Of a stretch of DNA of 64,000 nt, positions 1 to 9,000 are shown piece after piece. The DNA comes from Demetria terragena DSM 11295. Its GTDB lineage: Bacteria; Actinomycetota; Actinomycetes; Actinomycetales; Dermatophilaceae. Positions within the stretch are counted from its first letter, which is position 1, and every line of letters starts with the position of its first letter. The stretch covers positions 744,001 to 808,000 of the forward strand of contig NZ_AQXW01000004.1 in assembly GCF_000376825.1 (NCBI RefSeq). Reading direction: 5' to 3'. The translations under genes and the position numbers were made by a program. Under the pieces are notes generated by a model, which did no database searches, was not told the DNA's origin, and was given only the letters and a program-made list of their open reading frames with translations.

Positions 1-88
1 CCGCACCGGCGACAGGTGGTTCGGCACCGCGGCGCCGCCCCCGGCTGGGGAACGACGCCGCGGCCCGGCCACGTCGTGGCTGACTCAT
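1..88 (-). CDS. recX: Probable N-terminus of RecX, cut by the window edge
   Basis: An ATG at 88..86 opens a frame with no stop that runs off the left edge, giving 29 residues rich in Arg, Ala and Pro. It begins only 7 nt after the recA stop. RecX, an inhibitor of RecA filament growth, is normally co-transcribed directly downstream of recA in actinobacteria, and its N-terminus is often a poorly conserved basic stretch like this one. The visible part has no diagnostic motif, so the call rests on position alone. Confidence 0.45.
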   Translation of the reverse strand, partial: MSQPRRGRAAASFPSRGRRRGAEPPVAGA

Positions 89-95
89 CAACCGC

Positions 96-1172
96 TCAGA
101 AATCGACCGGGACCTGCTCGTCCGCTAGTTCGACAGGTTCCTCCCCAGCAGGCGGCTGCCCGATGCCGAGTTTGGCCTTGACCTTCGCCTCGACCTCGTC
201 CGCCAACTCTGGGTTGTCCCGGAGGAACTGCCGGGCGTTTTCCTTGCCTTGCCCGAGCTGATCACCTTCATAGGTGTACCAAGCACCCGACTTGCGCACG
301 AAGCCGTGCTCGACGCCCATATCGATCAAGCCACCTTCACGTGAGATGCCTTGGCCGTAAAGGATGTCGAACTCGGCCTGCTTGAACGGCGGCGCAATCT
401 TGTTCTTAACCACCTTGACGCGGGTACGGTTACCGACGGGGTCGGTCCCGTCTTTCAGCGTTTCGATGCGTCGAACGTCGAGTCGGACCGAGGCGTAGAA
501 CTTCAGCGCCTTTCCACCCGTGGTGGTTTCCGGCGAACCAAACATCACGCCGATCTTCTCGCGCAACTGGTTGATGAAGATCGCGGTCGTTCCGGACTGG
601 TTCAGCGCGCCAGTGATCTTGCGTAGCGCCTGACTCATCAGGCGAGCCTGCAGGCCCACGTGACTGTCGCCCATCTCGCCCTCGATCTCCGCGCGAGGCG
701 TCAGCGCTGCAACGGAGTCGATCACGATGATGTCGAGCGATCCTGATCGAATCAGCATGTCGGTGATCTCTAGCGCCTGCTCACCCGTATCGGGTTGGCT
801 CACCAACAGTGCATCGGTGTCCACGCCCAACCTTTTGGCGTACTCCGGGTCAAGCGCGTGCTCGGCGTCAATAAACGCTGCGATCCCGCCAGCTCGCTGA
901 GCGCTGGCTACGGCGTGCAGAGCCACCGTGGTCTTACCGCTGGACTCCGGTCCGTAGACCTCCACCACGCGGCCCCGAGGGAGTCCACCGACACCGAGAG
1001 CGATGTCGAGCGCGATAGATCCGGTGGGGATCACCTTGATCGGCGGTCGGGTGTCATCGCCGAGGCGCATGACCGCGCCTTTTCCGTGCGACTTCTCGAT
1101 CTGGGCGAGAACGACGTCAAGCGACTTCTGCCGGTCTCCGCCAGTGTTGACGGACTTGAGATTGGCTGCCAT
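96..1172 (-). CDS. recA: Recombinase RecA
   Basis: RecA is the ATP-dependent strand-exchange protein of homologous recombination and the co-protease that triggers LexA self-cleavage in the SOS response. The 358-residue product is full length. The Walker A motif GPESSGKT is at 74-81, followed by the [10 protein letters not shown] region, the Walker B strand [15 protein letters not shown], and the DNA-binding loop region with [14 protein letters not shown]. No intein is present, unlike in M. tuberculosis. The C-terminus is an acidic tail rich in Glu and Pro. The ATG has an AAGGAG ribosome site 8 nt upstream (1180-1185 on the plus strand). The upstream region 1173-1382 carries an SOS box and two DnaA-like boxes, annotated separately. 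recX probably follows 7 nt downstream. Confidence 0.99.
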   Translation of the reverse strand: MAANLKSVNTGGDRQKSLDVVLAQIEKSHGKGAVMRLGDDTRPPIKVIPTGSIALDIALGVGGLPRGRVVEVYGPESSGKTTVALHAVASAQRAGGIAAFIDAEHALDPEYAKRLGVDTDALLVSQPDTGEQALEITDMLIRSGSLDIIVIDSVAALTPRAEIEGEMGDSHVGLQARLMSQALRKITGALNQSGTTAIFINQLREKIGVMFGSPETTTGGKALKFYASVRLDVRRIETLKDGTDPVGNRTRVKVVKNKIAPPFKQAEFDILYGQGISREGGLIDMGVEHGFVRKSGAWYTYEGDQLGQGKENARQFLRDNPELADEVEAKVKAKLGIGQPPAGEEPVELADEQVPVDF

Positions 1173-1304
1173 GCGTGGGCTCCTTCAGTGTCGTATGAGC
1201 GCGCCTACCGGCGACGGTTCGTCATTCCGGCGTGCTCAGGGATGACGAGGTGCGTCAGACGCTAGGAGTTGGCACCGACAGCCGCCTAGATGTGCCACAC
1301 ACGC

Positions 1305-1313
1305 TGTGGACAA
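1305..1313 (-). promoter_or_regulatory. DnaA-box-like 9-mer, distal to the second copy
   Basis: On the minus strand this reads TTGTCCACA, which I recall as the preferred DnaA box of high-GC actinobacteria such as Streptomyces. An identical 9-mer in the same orientation lies exactly 30 bp away at 1335-1343. Both are in the recA upstream region. Confidence 0.45.
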
Positions 1314-1334
1314 AGCGGCCATCGAACCAAGACC

Positions 1335-1343
1335 TGTGGACAA
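1335..1343 (-). promoter_or_regulatory. DnaA-box-like 9-mer next to the SOS box
   Basis: This is the second exact TTGTCCACA on the minus strand. It lies 7 bp from the SOS box (1350-1365), between it and the recA start. Spacing to the other copy is 30 bp, close to three helical turns, so both would lie on the same DNA face. Confidence 0.45.
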
Positions 1344-1349
1344 CAGTAT

Positions 1350-1365
1350 GCGAACACGCGTACGA
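1350..1365. promoter_or_regulatory. LexA/SOS box upstream of recA
   Basis: GCGAACACGCGTACGA matches the actinobacterial SOS consensus TCGAAC-N4-GTTCGA at 10 of the 12 defined positions. It is about 180 bp upstream of the recA ATG and downstream of the DUF817 stop, so it would give recA its own damage-inducible promoter apart from the upstream genes. The assignment follows from the match and the gene it precedes. Confidence 0.7.
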
Positions 1366-1382
1366 AGCAAGCGACACGCCGA

Positions 1383-2183
1383 CTAGTCCGTCGATGCAGA
1401 ATCCGGGTGACTCAACTCGCGCAACGACGACCCCTTCCACGCGGCCACCATCGCGAAGGACACGACCACCAGCAGCGCCCACGACCCGAACTTCCCGACG
1501 TGAACCATCGTCCAGCCATCGCCCTGATCGGGGTAGCGATAGGCGGCGAACAAGGTCGCGAGATTCTCCGCGACCCAAATGAAGAAGCCGATGAGGACGA
1601 ACGCCAAGGTCAGCGGCATTCGATATCGCTCCGTCCCCACTGTGAAATGCACCCACGTCCCCCAGCAGGCCGCAAGCAACATCACCGCGAGCACCCAGCG
1701 CAGATCAATGATCCAGTGGTGGGTGAAGAAGTTGAGGTAGATGCCAGCCCCGATCAGGCTGACTGCGACGGCACGATAGGACGTCAGTCGTAAGTCGAAC
1801 AACCGCCACGCCGCCACAATGTAGGACCCCACAGCGGCATACATGAAGCCGCTAAAAAGCGGCACTCCCATGATGGTCAGCACACCCGGATCCGGGTAGG
1901 TCCACGAGCCAAGATTTACCTTGACGATCTCGAAAACCAGTCCCGTGACGTGGAATCCGGCGATCGCGATCAACTCCCGGCCGGTCTCCAGACCCAGAAG
2001 CCAGAACGCCAGTGAGGTCAGAACTCCCACGAGCAGGAGGGCGTCGTACCGCGCGATGGGCAGGGGTACCACCACCGTGATCGCCATGGCTGCCACCAAC
2101 ACGATGGCAAAGGAACAGGCACGGACCTCAAGCCAGGCAAACCGCAGGAGCTGAGTGAAGGCATAGGGCAACCCGCGGTCCAT
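1383..2183 (-). CDS. DUF817 integral membrane protein
   Basis: The 266-residue protein matches the DUF817 family, whose function is unknown. Hydrophobic segments fill most of the sequence (roughly seven helices), and family-typical stretches are seen around GFHVTGLVFEIVKVNLGSW and MGVPLFSGFMYAAVGSYI. It starts 3 nt after the DUF3046 stop, so the two are probably co-transcribed, with recA following after a 210-bp gap that has its own SOS box. A Gly, Glu and His-containing first-third suggests an enzymatic or transport role in the membrane, but nothing in the sequence identifies a substrate. The C-terminus is a short polar tail. Confidence 0.8.
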   Translation of the reverse strand: MDRGLPYAFTQLLRFAWLEVRACSFAIVLVAAMAITVVVPLPIARYDALLLVGVLTSLAFWLLGLETGRELIAIAGFHVTGLVFEIVKVNLGSWTYPDPGVLTIMGVPLFSGFMYAAVGSYIVAAWRLFDLRLTSYRAVAVSLIGAGIYLNFFTHHWIIDLRWVLAVMLLAACWGTWVHFTVGTERYRMPLTLAFVLIGFFIWVAENLATLFAAYRYPDQGDGWTMVHVGKFGSWALLVVVSFAMVAAWKGSSLRELSHPDSASTD

Positions 2184-2186
2184 GAC

Positions 2187-2423
2187 CTAAGCCCGTTCGG
2201 GGTGATCTCGCAATGGCAGGTCGCGTCCAAGCCAACGCTCAGGCGGGACATCCATGTCGTCGCAAAGTGCCTGCCACACTCGGCGCGGCTGGGCCCCCGT
2301 CGCAAGAGCTTGCTCAACCGTGCGGTCGCCCAGTGCGTGCAACACGTGCGTCGCGGCGAGGTGGCGTCCGTAGGCGCGACCGAATTCCTCATCGACAAGA
2401 CGCCACAACTCGCTATTTCGCAC
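2187..2423 (-). CDS. DUF3046 small protein
   Basis: This 78-residue protein starts at a GTG and matches DUF3046, a family confined mainly to actinobacteria and almost always encoded beside recA (Rv2738c in M. tuberculosis, from memory). Typical features are the N-terminal RNSELWRLVDEEFG, a central HVLHALGDRTVEQAL helix and the later WQALCDDMDVPPERWLG. It looks helical, cytoplasmic and soluble. No function is known. The stop lies 3 nt before the DUF817 start. Confidence 0.88.
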   Translation of the reverse strand: MRNSELWRLVDEEFGRAYGRHLAATHVLHALGDRTVEQALATGAQPRRVWQALCDDMDVPPERWLGRDLPLRDHPERA

Positions 2424-2490
2424 GGCGCCACAATCTCACACGCCCAGCCCTTTGCTGTCGCGCGCGGTACTCGCTCGGCATACTGAGCGC

Positions 2491-3453
2491 ATGGAGCTCA
2501 TCACCGCACTCGGCACCCCGACTTCATGGGCCCGGGTCAACGAACCCAGCGCCGGGCCCGTCCGCGTCGGGCTGGTCCAACATCACTGGCGGGAAAATGC
2601 CGACGACCTGCGGCAGGTGCTCTCCGAGGGCATCCATTTGGCCGCCGACGCCGGCGCCCAGGTGGTGTTCCTGCCTGAGCTGACACTCTCCCGCTATCCC
2701 GCCGACACCCTTCCCGAGGGCACGCCGTCCGATATCGCAGAAGATCTTGAGGACGGTCCGACGGTGACCTTCGCGAGGGAGGCTGCGGCCTCCAGCGGCG
2801 CATACGTCCACGCGTCGCTCTATGAGCGGGCTGACCAGGGCGACGGGCTGGGCTTCAACACGGCCGTCTTGGTCGCTCCTGACGGCACGCTGGTGGCTCG
2901 CACTCGCAAGACCCATATCCCGGTCACCGCGGGTTACTACGAGGACAAGTACTTCCGCGCTGGACCCCCCGAAAACGCCTATCCCGTAGTCGAACTCGCC
3001 GATCCGGCGATGAAACTCGGGTTGCCGACCTGTTGGGATGAGTGGTTCCCTGAGGTCGCTCGCATGTATGCCCTCAACGGCGCGAACCTCCTGGTCTACC
3101 CCACGGCCATCGGCTCCGAACCAGACCACCCGGACTTCGACACACAGCCACTGTGGCAGCACACCATCGTCGGACATGCCATCGCCAACGGACTCTTCGT
3201 CGTCGTACCCAACCGCACCGGCGTCGAGGGCCTCATCACCTTTTACGGTTCGTCGTTCGTGGCTGACCCTTACGGCCGTGTCCTGGCGCAAGCGCCGCGT
3301 GACACCGAGGCCGTCCTGGTCGCTGACCTTGACCTCGCCCAAGGCCGCGACTGGCTCACTCTCTTTCCGTTCCTGGCAACTCGCCGACCCGATAGTTATG
3401 GAGACCTCTCCGCCCCGATCAAGCCCGAGCATCAGCGACCGGTCGACTCATGA
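2491..3453 (+). CDS. aguB: N-carbamoylputrescine amidase (nitrilase superfamily)
   Basis: It probably hydrolyses N-carbamoylputrescine to putrescine, CO2 and ammonia, the last step of the agmatine route. The nitrilase catalytic triad is visible in the 320-residue product: Glu63 in LPELTLSRYP, Lys140 in RTRKTHIP and Cys181 in PTCWDEWFPE. The HIP and CWDEWFPE contexts are those of carbamoylputrescine amidases. I chose the ATG at 2491; an upstream in-frame start at 2452 would add 13 unconserved residues. The next gene, agmatine deiminase, starts at 3450 inside the stop codon (ATGA), so the two pathway steps are translationally coupled, which strongly supports the substrate. Confidence 0.9.
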   Translation: MELITALGTPTSWARVNEPSAGPVRVGLVQHHWRENADDLRQVLSEGIHLAADAGAQVVFLPELTLSRYPADTLPEGTPSDIAEDLEDGPTVTFAREAAASSGAYVHASLYERADQGDGLGFNTAVLVAPDGTLVARTRKTHIPVTAGYYEDKYFRAGPPENAYPVVELADPAMKLGLPTCWDEWFPEVARMYALNGANLLVYPTAIGSEPDHPDFDTQPLWQHTIVGHAIANGLFVVVPNRTGVEGLITFYGSSFVADPYGRVLAQAPRDTEAVLVADLDLAQGRDWLTLFPFLATRRPDSYGDLSAPIKPEHQRPVDS

Positions 3454-4490
3454 GCGAACACGACTTCAGCACCTGGCGGATGCCCGCCGAGACAGCCCCG
3501 CACGAGCGGACCTGGATGGCCTGGCCCTCCAGCGGATACACGCTTGGCGACACGGATTCCGAGGCCGACGCCGCCCGACGCACCTGGGCAGCGGTCGCGA
3601 GCACCGTGGCCGAGTTCGAGCCCGTCACCCTGGTGGTCACCCCGGGCGAGGAGGACCTAGCCCGCGAGTTTCTCGACCCTCGCGTGGAAGTCACCAGCGC
3701 GACGCTCGATGACGCGTGGATGCGCGACATCGGCCCCACCTTCGTGGTCGACGCCGACGGACGGCTCGGAGCAGTCGACTGGGTCTTCAATGGTTGGGGC
3801 GCCCAGCAATGGGCGTCCTGGGACTACGACGCCCGGATCGCTACCTACGTCGCCGGTCGCGCAGGCGCGACCCTGATCGACTCACCCATGGTCAATGAGG
3901 GCGGCGGCATTCACGTCGACGGCGAAGGCACGGTCCTGCTCACCGAGACGGTCCAACTCGATCCGGGTCGCAACCCTCGGCTCACCAAAGAAGACGTCGA
4001 AGGCGAACTGACGCGCACCATCGGCGCCACTCATTTCATCTGGCTTCCGCGTGGGCTCACCCGCGATTACGACGAATTCGGCACTCGCGGGCACGTCGAC
4101 ATCGTGGCTACCTTCCCCTCCCCTGGCGTGGTGCTCGTCCACGACCAAGAAGACCCGCAGCACCCGGACTATGAGGTCAGCAGGGAGACCATCGACCTGC
4201 TCAGCCGCTCGACGGATGCGCAGGGCAGCCCACTTGCTGTTGTCCGCGTTCCGGCTCCCGCCCAAGGCTATGACGAGGCCGGACCAGTCGACTTCAGTTA
4301 CGTCAATCACCTCGTGGTCAACGACGGCGTCGTCGCCTGCACCTTCGATGACCCCCACGACGAACGGGCTGCGGCAATCCTCCAAGAGGTCTACCCGGGA
4401 CGCACCGTGGTGGGTGTCGATGCCCGCGAACTCTTTGCCCGTGGCGGGGGCATCCATTGCATTACCCAGCAGCAACCTGTAGCCCGCTAA
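3450..4490 (+). CDS. aguA: Agmatine deiminase
   Basis: This enzyme converts agmatine to N-carbamoylputrescine and ammonia and belongs to the guanidine-modifying (PAD-like) family. In the 346-residue product the N-terminus has the ETAPHERTWMAWP motif, then MRDIGPTFV, NEGGGIHVDGEGT, the GHVDIVATF His-Asp pair, and the C-terminal nucleophile Cys337 in GGGIHCITQQQP. These are the hallmark residues of the family, and the length is normal. It overlaps the end of aguB by 4 nt. No arginine decarboxylase is seen nearby, so agmatine would come from elsewhere or from outside the cell. Confidence 0.95.
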   Translation: MSEHDFSTWRMPAETAPHERTWMAWPSSGYTLGDTDSEADAARRTWAAVASTVAEFEPVTLVVTPGEEDLAREFLDPRVEVTSATLDDAWMRDIGPTFVVDADGRLGAVDWVFNGWGAQQWASWDYDARIATYVAGRAGATLIDSPMVNEGGGIHVDGEGTVLLTETVQLDPGRNPRLTKEDVEGELTRTIGATHFIWLPRGLTRDYDEFGTRGHVDIVATFPSPGVVLVHDQEDPQHPDYEVSRETIDLLSRSTDAQGSPLAVVRVPAPAQGYDEAGPVDFSYVNHLVVNDGVVACTFDDPHDERAAAILQEVYPGRTVVGVDARELFARGGGIHCITQQQPVAR

Positions 4491-4500
4491 ATCCGTCACC

Positions 4501-4950
4501 ATGACCGATCCACCACGCAGCACCGCGCGGCGCATCGTCGACGTCCGGCACCGGCTCGAGGTCGATCTCGACCTGTGGTTCGCGAGTGCCGGCGACCGCG
4601 GTCCGTGGCTGGTACCGCTGTCCTTCCTGCTCGACGCGGATGGCATCACCCTGCTGATCGTGACCGATGCGAGCACTCGGACTGGGCTGAACCTCGCGGC
4701 TGACGGGCGCGTACGTCTGGGGTTGGGTGAACTGCGTGATCTCGCCATGATCGACGCGATGGCAGAAGTGGTGCCGATCGACCAGATGACCGAAACCCAG
4801 AGAGACGCCTTCAGCGCCAAGCACGGAAGCGACCCCCGGACGTGGGCCGACTCGCTCATTCTGGTCCGGATGCGCCGTATCCAGGCCTGGCGCCACTCAA
4901 ACGAACACGACGGGCGCACGATCATGCGAGCCGGCCGCTGGGTGACCTGA
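4501..4950 (+). CDS. Pyridoxamine 5'-phosphate oxidase-like flavoprotein
   Basis: The 149-residue protein looks like a small split-barrel flavin- or F420-binding protein of the PNPOx-like superfamily. It shows a first strand ending in PWLVPLSFLLDADGITLLIVTD, a central GRVRLGLGELRDLAMIDA strand pair, and a C-terminal LVRMRRIQAWRH strand. The substrate is not evident. It starts 10 nt after aguA and may be carried in the same transcript, although nothing ties it to polyamine metabolism. It could equally be an F420-dependent reductase of unknown substrate. Confidence 0.7.
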   Translation: MTDPPRSTARRIVDVRHRLEVDLDLWFASAGDRGPWLVPLSFLLDADGITLLIVTDASTRTGLNLAADGRVRLGLGELRDLAMIDAMAEVVPIDQMTETQRDAFSAKHGSDPRTWADSLILVRMRRIQAWRHSNEHDGRTIMRAGRWVT

Positions 4951-5065
4951 GCCGAGGTAAAGCACACTCCAAGACTTGGTCTGGATGTGCCCAGATTCCT
5001 TGTCGAGACCGCGCGCCAAAGCGAACACTGCTGAGTGTCCATGCTTTTCACGGTCAGGAGCCATC

Positions 5066-6013
5066 ATGCGTTCACGTCATCGTCTCTCAGCAGCCATTGC
5101 CGCCGTCGCCTTCCTCGGGGTGCCGCTCAGTTCGGCAGATGCGCGTTCCGCTTCGTCCGATATCGACCTCGGTGCCATGCAGGGACACCTCAAGGCGCTC
5201 CAGCAAATCTCGGATGAGCACGGTGGGCGGGGTACGGGGACCACGGGCTACCAGAAGTCGGTCGACTACGTGAAAGGCAAACTCCAGGGAGCTGGCTACC
5301 AGGTCACGGTGCAGCCCTTTGACACCCAGCTCGGTACGTCCTACAACGTCATCGCCGAGATGCCCGGTACCTCCCCGGGACCCGTCGTCATGGTCGGCGG
5401 ACACCTTGACAGCGCCGACAACGCTGGCATCAATGACAACGGGTCGGGCACTGCCGGCGTTTTGGAGACGGCACTCGCGTTCGCCAAGAGCGGTGAAAAG
5501 CCCCGCAACACCCTGCGATTCGCGTTCTGGGGCGCCGAGGAGCTTAACCTGGTCGGTTCCACGCATTATGCCGAGGGCCTCGGCACCCAAGGCCGCGATC
5601 GGATCCAGGCCTATCTCAACGTCGACATGATCGCGTCCAAGAACGCTGCCTACTTCGTCTATGACGACAATCCCGCCGGCAACTTCATCCGCGATGACCT
5701 CACGAAGTACTTCACCAGCGCCGGAGTCCAGTCTGAGTACACCGATCCGAATGGACGCTCGGATCACGCGGCCTTGCGCAGGTACGGCATACCGACCGGC
5801 GGGATCTTTACCGGGGCCGAGCAGATCAAGACCAGTGCACAGGCGCAGAAGTGGGGCGGCACCGCTGGGAAACCTTACGACTCGTGCTATCACCAGGCAT
5901 GCGATGACATGACCAACATCAACACCACGGCCTTGGACCGTCACGCCGACGCGATCGGGCACCTCCTGTGGAGCTACGCGGACAAGGACTTTGGGAGCGC
6001 CAACACCAGGTGA
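5066..6013 (+). CDS. Secreted M28 family zinc aminopeptidase
   Basis: This is a secreted leucine aminopeptidase-like enzyme similar in layout to the Streptomyces griseus aminopeptidase. The 315-residue product begins with a signal peptide (basic RSRHR, hydrophobic core, likely cleavage near ADARSA). The co-catalytic two-zinc ligands are all visible: His113 in GGHLDS, Asp124 in NDNGSG, the Glu158-Glu159 pair in GAEELNLVGS, Asp187 in NVDMI and His234 in RSDHAA. I chose the ATG at 5066 because a CAGGAG ribosome site precedes it by 5 nt and it opens directly on the signal peptide; an in-frame start at 4976 would add 30 residues before it. Confidence 0.93.
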   Translation: MRSRHRLSAAIAAVAFLGVPLSSADARSASSDIDLGAMQGHLKALQQISDEHGGRGTGTTGYQKSVDYVKGKLQGAGYQVTVQPFDTQLGTSYNVIAEMPGTSPGPVVMVGGHLDSADNAGINDNGSGTAGVLETALAFAKSGEKPRNTLRFAFWGAEELNLVGSTHYAEGLGTQGRDRIQAYLNVDMIASKNAAYFVYDDNPAGNFIRDDLTKYFTSAGVQSEYTDPNGRSDHAALRRYGIPTGGIFTGAEQIKTSAQAQKWGGTAGKPYDSCYHQACDDMTNINTTALDRHADAIGHLLWSYADKDFGSANTR

Positions 6014-6074
6014 GCGCGCAGCTGGGTCGATGACGGTGCGGTGACTGTCACTGGGCAGTGGCAGGCTGGCGCTT

Positions 6075-9000
6075 ATGGCCGCCGTCCTTGACCGCTTCTC
6101 CCCCGCGACCCGTGCGTGGTTCGAGGGTTCGTTCACCGAGCCCACACCCGCGCAGGCTGGCGCGTGGGATGCGATCAGCAGCGGCGACCACACCTTGGTC
6201 GTCGCCCCAACCGGATCCGGTAAGACGCTCTCGGCATTCCTGTGGGCGCTCGACCGTGCGGCGTCCGAGCCTGCTCCGGAGGATCCGCTCGCGCGCTGCC
6301 GCGTGCTCTACATCTCACCGATGAAGGCGCTGGCCGTCGACGTCGAGCGCAACCTACGCGCGCCCCTGGTGGGGATCAAGCACGCGGCGGTGCGCCTCGG
6401 GCTGCCCGAGCCGAGCGTCACCACCAGCGTCCGATCGGGCGACACCACGGCGCGCGAGCGTCGCGCCTTCCAACGCACGCCTAGCGACGTCCTCATCACC
6501 ACACCGGAGTCGCTGTTCCTCTTACTGACCTCAGCGGCACGAGAGTCCCTCCGAGGCGTCGAGACGGTGATCATTGACGAGGTTCACGCCGTCGCTGGCA
6601 CCAAACGCGGCGCGCACCTGGCGCTGAGCCTGGAACGTCTCGACGCTTGGCTTGGTAGGCCGACCCAGCGCATCGGGCTCTCTGCGACCGTGCGTCCGGT
6701 AGAGGAAGTGGCGCGCTACCTCACGGGAGGTCGCCCGGTCACGACGGTCCAGCCACCCTCGACGAAGTCCTGGGACCTTCAGGTTGTCGTGCCGGTCGAG
6801 GACATGTCCGAGCTCGGGGGCGCCCCTGCGCAAGAAGGCGACGCGGCGGAGCGTCCCTCCATCTGGCCCCACGTCGAAGAACGCATCGTTGACCTCATCT
6901 GCGAGCACCGCTCGACTCTGGTGTTTGCCAACTCGCGTCGGCTCGCGGAGCGACTCACCGCACGGCTCAATGAAATTTGGGAAGAGCGTACGGCCCCGAG
7001 CGAACACGGTGATCCTCCCCATTCCGAACCAACACAGGACTTTCCGGCTCAAGCGATCGGGCAGTCCGGGCAGAGTGCTGGCTCAGCAGGCATACTTGCG
7101 CGCGCCCATCACGGCTCAGTCAGCAAGGAACAGCGCGCACAGATCGAAGACGACCTCAAGGCCGGGCGGCTCCCCGCTGTCGTCGCCACGTCATCCCTGG
7201 AACTCGGGATCGATATGGGTGCCGTCGACCTCGTCATTCAGGTGGAGTCGCCGCCAAGTGTGGCAAGCGGCTTGCAGCGCGTCGGACGCGCGGGTCACCA
7301 GGTAGGTGCGACCTCCCGTGGCGTCCTCTTTCCCAAGTTCCGTGGCGATCTGGTGCAAACCGCGGTCGTGGTGGAGCGCATGCGCGAGGGTGCGATCGAG
7401 GCCCTCCGGGTCCCCGCCAATCCGCTCGACGTACTGGCTCAGCAGATTGTGGCGATGTGCGCCATGGACGACTGGACCGTCAGCGACGTCGAGTCCCTCA
7501 TGCGGCGGAGCGCTTCGTACGGCACCCTCACCCGGCCCGTGCTCGAGTCCGTGCTGGACATGCTCGCCGGGAGATACCCCTCCGATGAGTTCGCCGAGTT
7601 GCGCCCCCGGCTGGTGTGGGATCGGCTCAACGACACCTTGACCGGTCGGCGCGGCGCCCAGCGCCTCGCGGTCACCTCCGGCGGGACAATCCCCGACCGC
7701 GGGCTGTACGGCGTCTTCCTGGCCGGTGGCGACGGACCCGGCCGCAGAGTCGGTGAGCTCGACGAAGAGATGGTTTATGAATCACGGGTCGGTGACATCT
7801 TTACCTTGGGGACCTCGTCCTGGCGGATTGAGGACATCACCCATGATCAGGTCCTGGTCACACCCGCTCCGGGGCAACCTGGCCGCCTGCCGTTCTGGAA
7901 GGGCGACACCCTGGGTCGTCCTCTGGAGCTGGGTCGGGCCGTTGGTGCCTTCGTGCGTGAACTCGACGCACTGGACGACGACGCGGCCACCGCGCGAACG
8001 CGCACCTCAGGGCTAGACACCTGGGCCAGCGCCAATCTGTTGACCTATCTGCGCGAGCAGAGGTCGGCCACTGGCCATGTGCCTCATGACCGGACCATCG
8101 TGGTGGAGCGTTTTCGCGATGAACTCGGCGACTGGCGCGTCGTGGTGCACAGCCCGTTTGGCTCCCAGGTGCATGCTCCGTGGGCGCTGGCCCTGGCAGC
8201 ACGCCTGCGCGAGAGATTCGGTGTCGACGTGCAGGCCATGCATGGCGATGACGGAATCGTGCTGCGGCTGCTCGACCTGGAAGTCGGCGCCGAGGGCGAC
8301 GCCGGTGCTGACTTCGGTGAACAGATCACCTCTCTCATCCTGCTCCAACCAGATGAAATCGATACGCAGGTCACCGAAGAAATTGGTGGATCTGCTTTGT
8401 TTGCAGCGCGATTCCGTGAGTGTGCGGCCAGAGCACTGCTGCTTCCTCGACGCACACCGGGACGCCGTCAGGCCTTGTGGCAGCAGCGACAACGCTCAGC
8501 TCAACTCCTTGAGGTGGCGTCCAATTATCCATCGTTCCCGATCTCGCTAGAAGCGGTGCGAGAGTGCGTCCAGGACGTTTTTGACGTCCCTGGCCTCGTC
8601 GAACTCATGCGCGATGTCGAATCTCGACGCGTACGCGTTGTTGAGGTCGAGACCCAAACACCATCGCCGTTCGCCAAGAGCCTGCTCTTTGGCTATGTCG
8701 CCCAGTTCCTCTATGAGGGTGACTCACCGCTTGCCGAGCGGCGAGCGGCAGCCCTTGCGCTTGACCCGGCGCTGCTGGGCGAGCTGCTCGGCCGCGACGC
8801 GGGCAGCACCTTGCGCGATCTGCTCGACCCGGAGGTGGTGCATCAGACTGAGGCCGAGTTGCAGCGCACGGCACCTGATCGGCGCTGCCGCGACCGTGAC
8901 GACCTTGCCGACCTGTTGCGCCGGCTGGGGCCACTGACCCGTGAGGCCATGCTGGCGCGTACCACCGAAGAGCGAGCTGACCAGATTGAGCGGTGGATCG

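Noticed and set aside
96-150. Possible relic of the PVE repeat at the recA C-terminus
   Set aside because: Only a short GTTCGACAGG-like match gives EPVELA; this is too short and recA tails are naturally acidic and Pro-rich.
3882-5051. Long open frame antisense to aguA and the PNPOx-like gene
   Set aside because: It opposes two clearly conserved genes and shows no recognisable domain; high GC makes long antisense frames common.
5087-6193. 368-residue open frame antisense to the M28 peptidase
   Set aside because: The sense strand has all zinc ligands and a signal peptide; the antisense frame is composition-driven.
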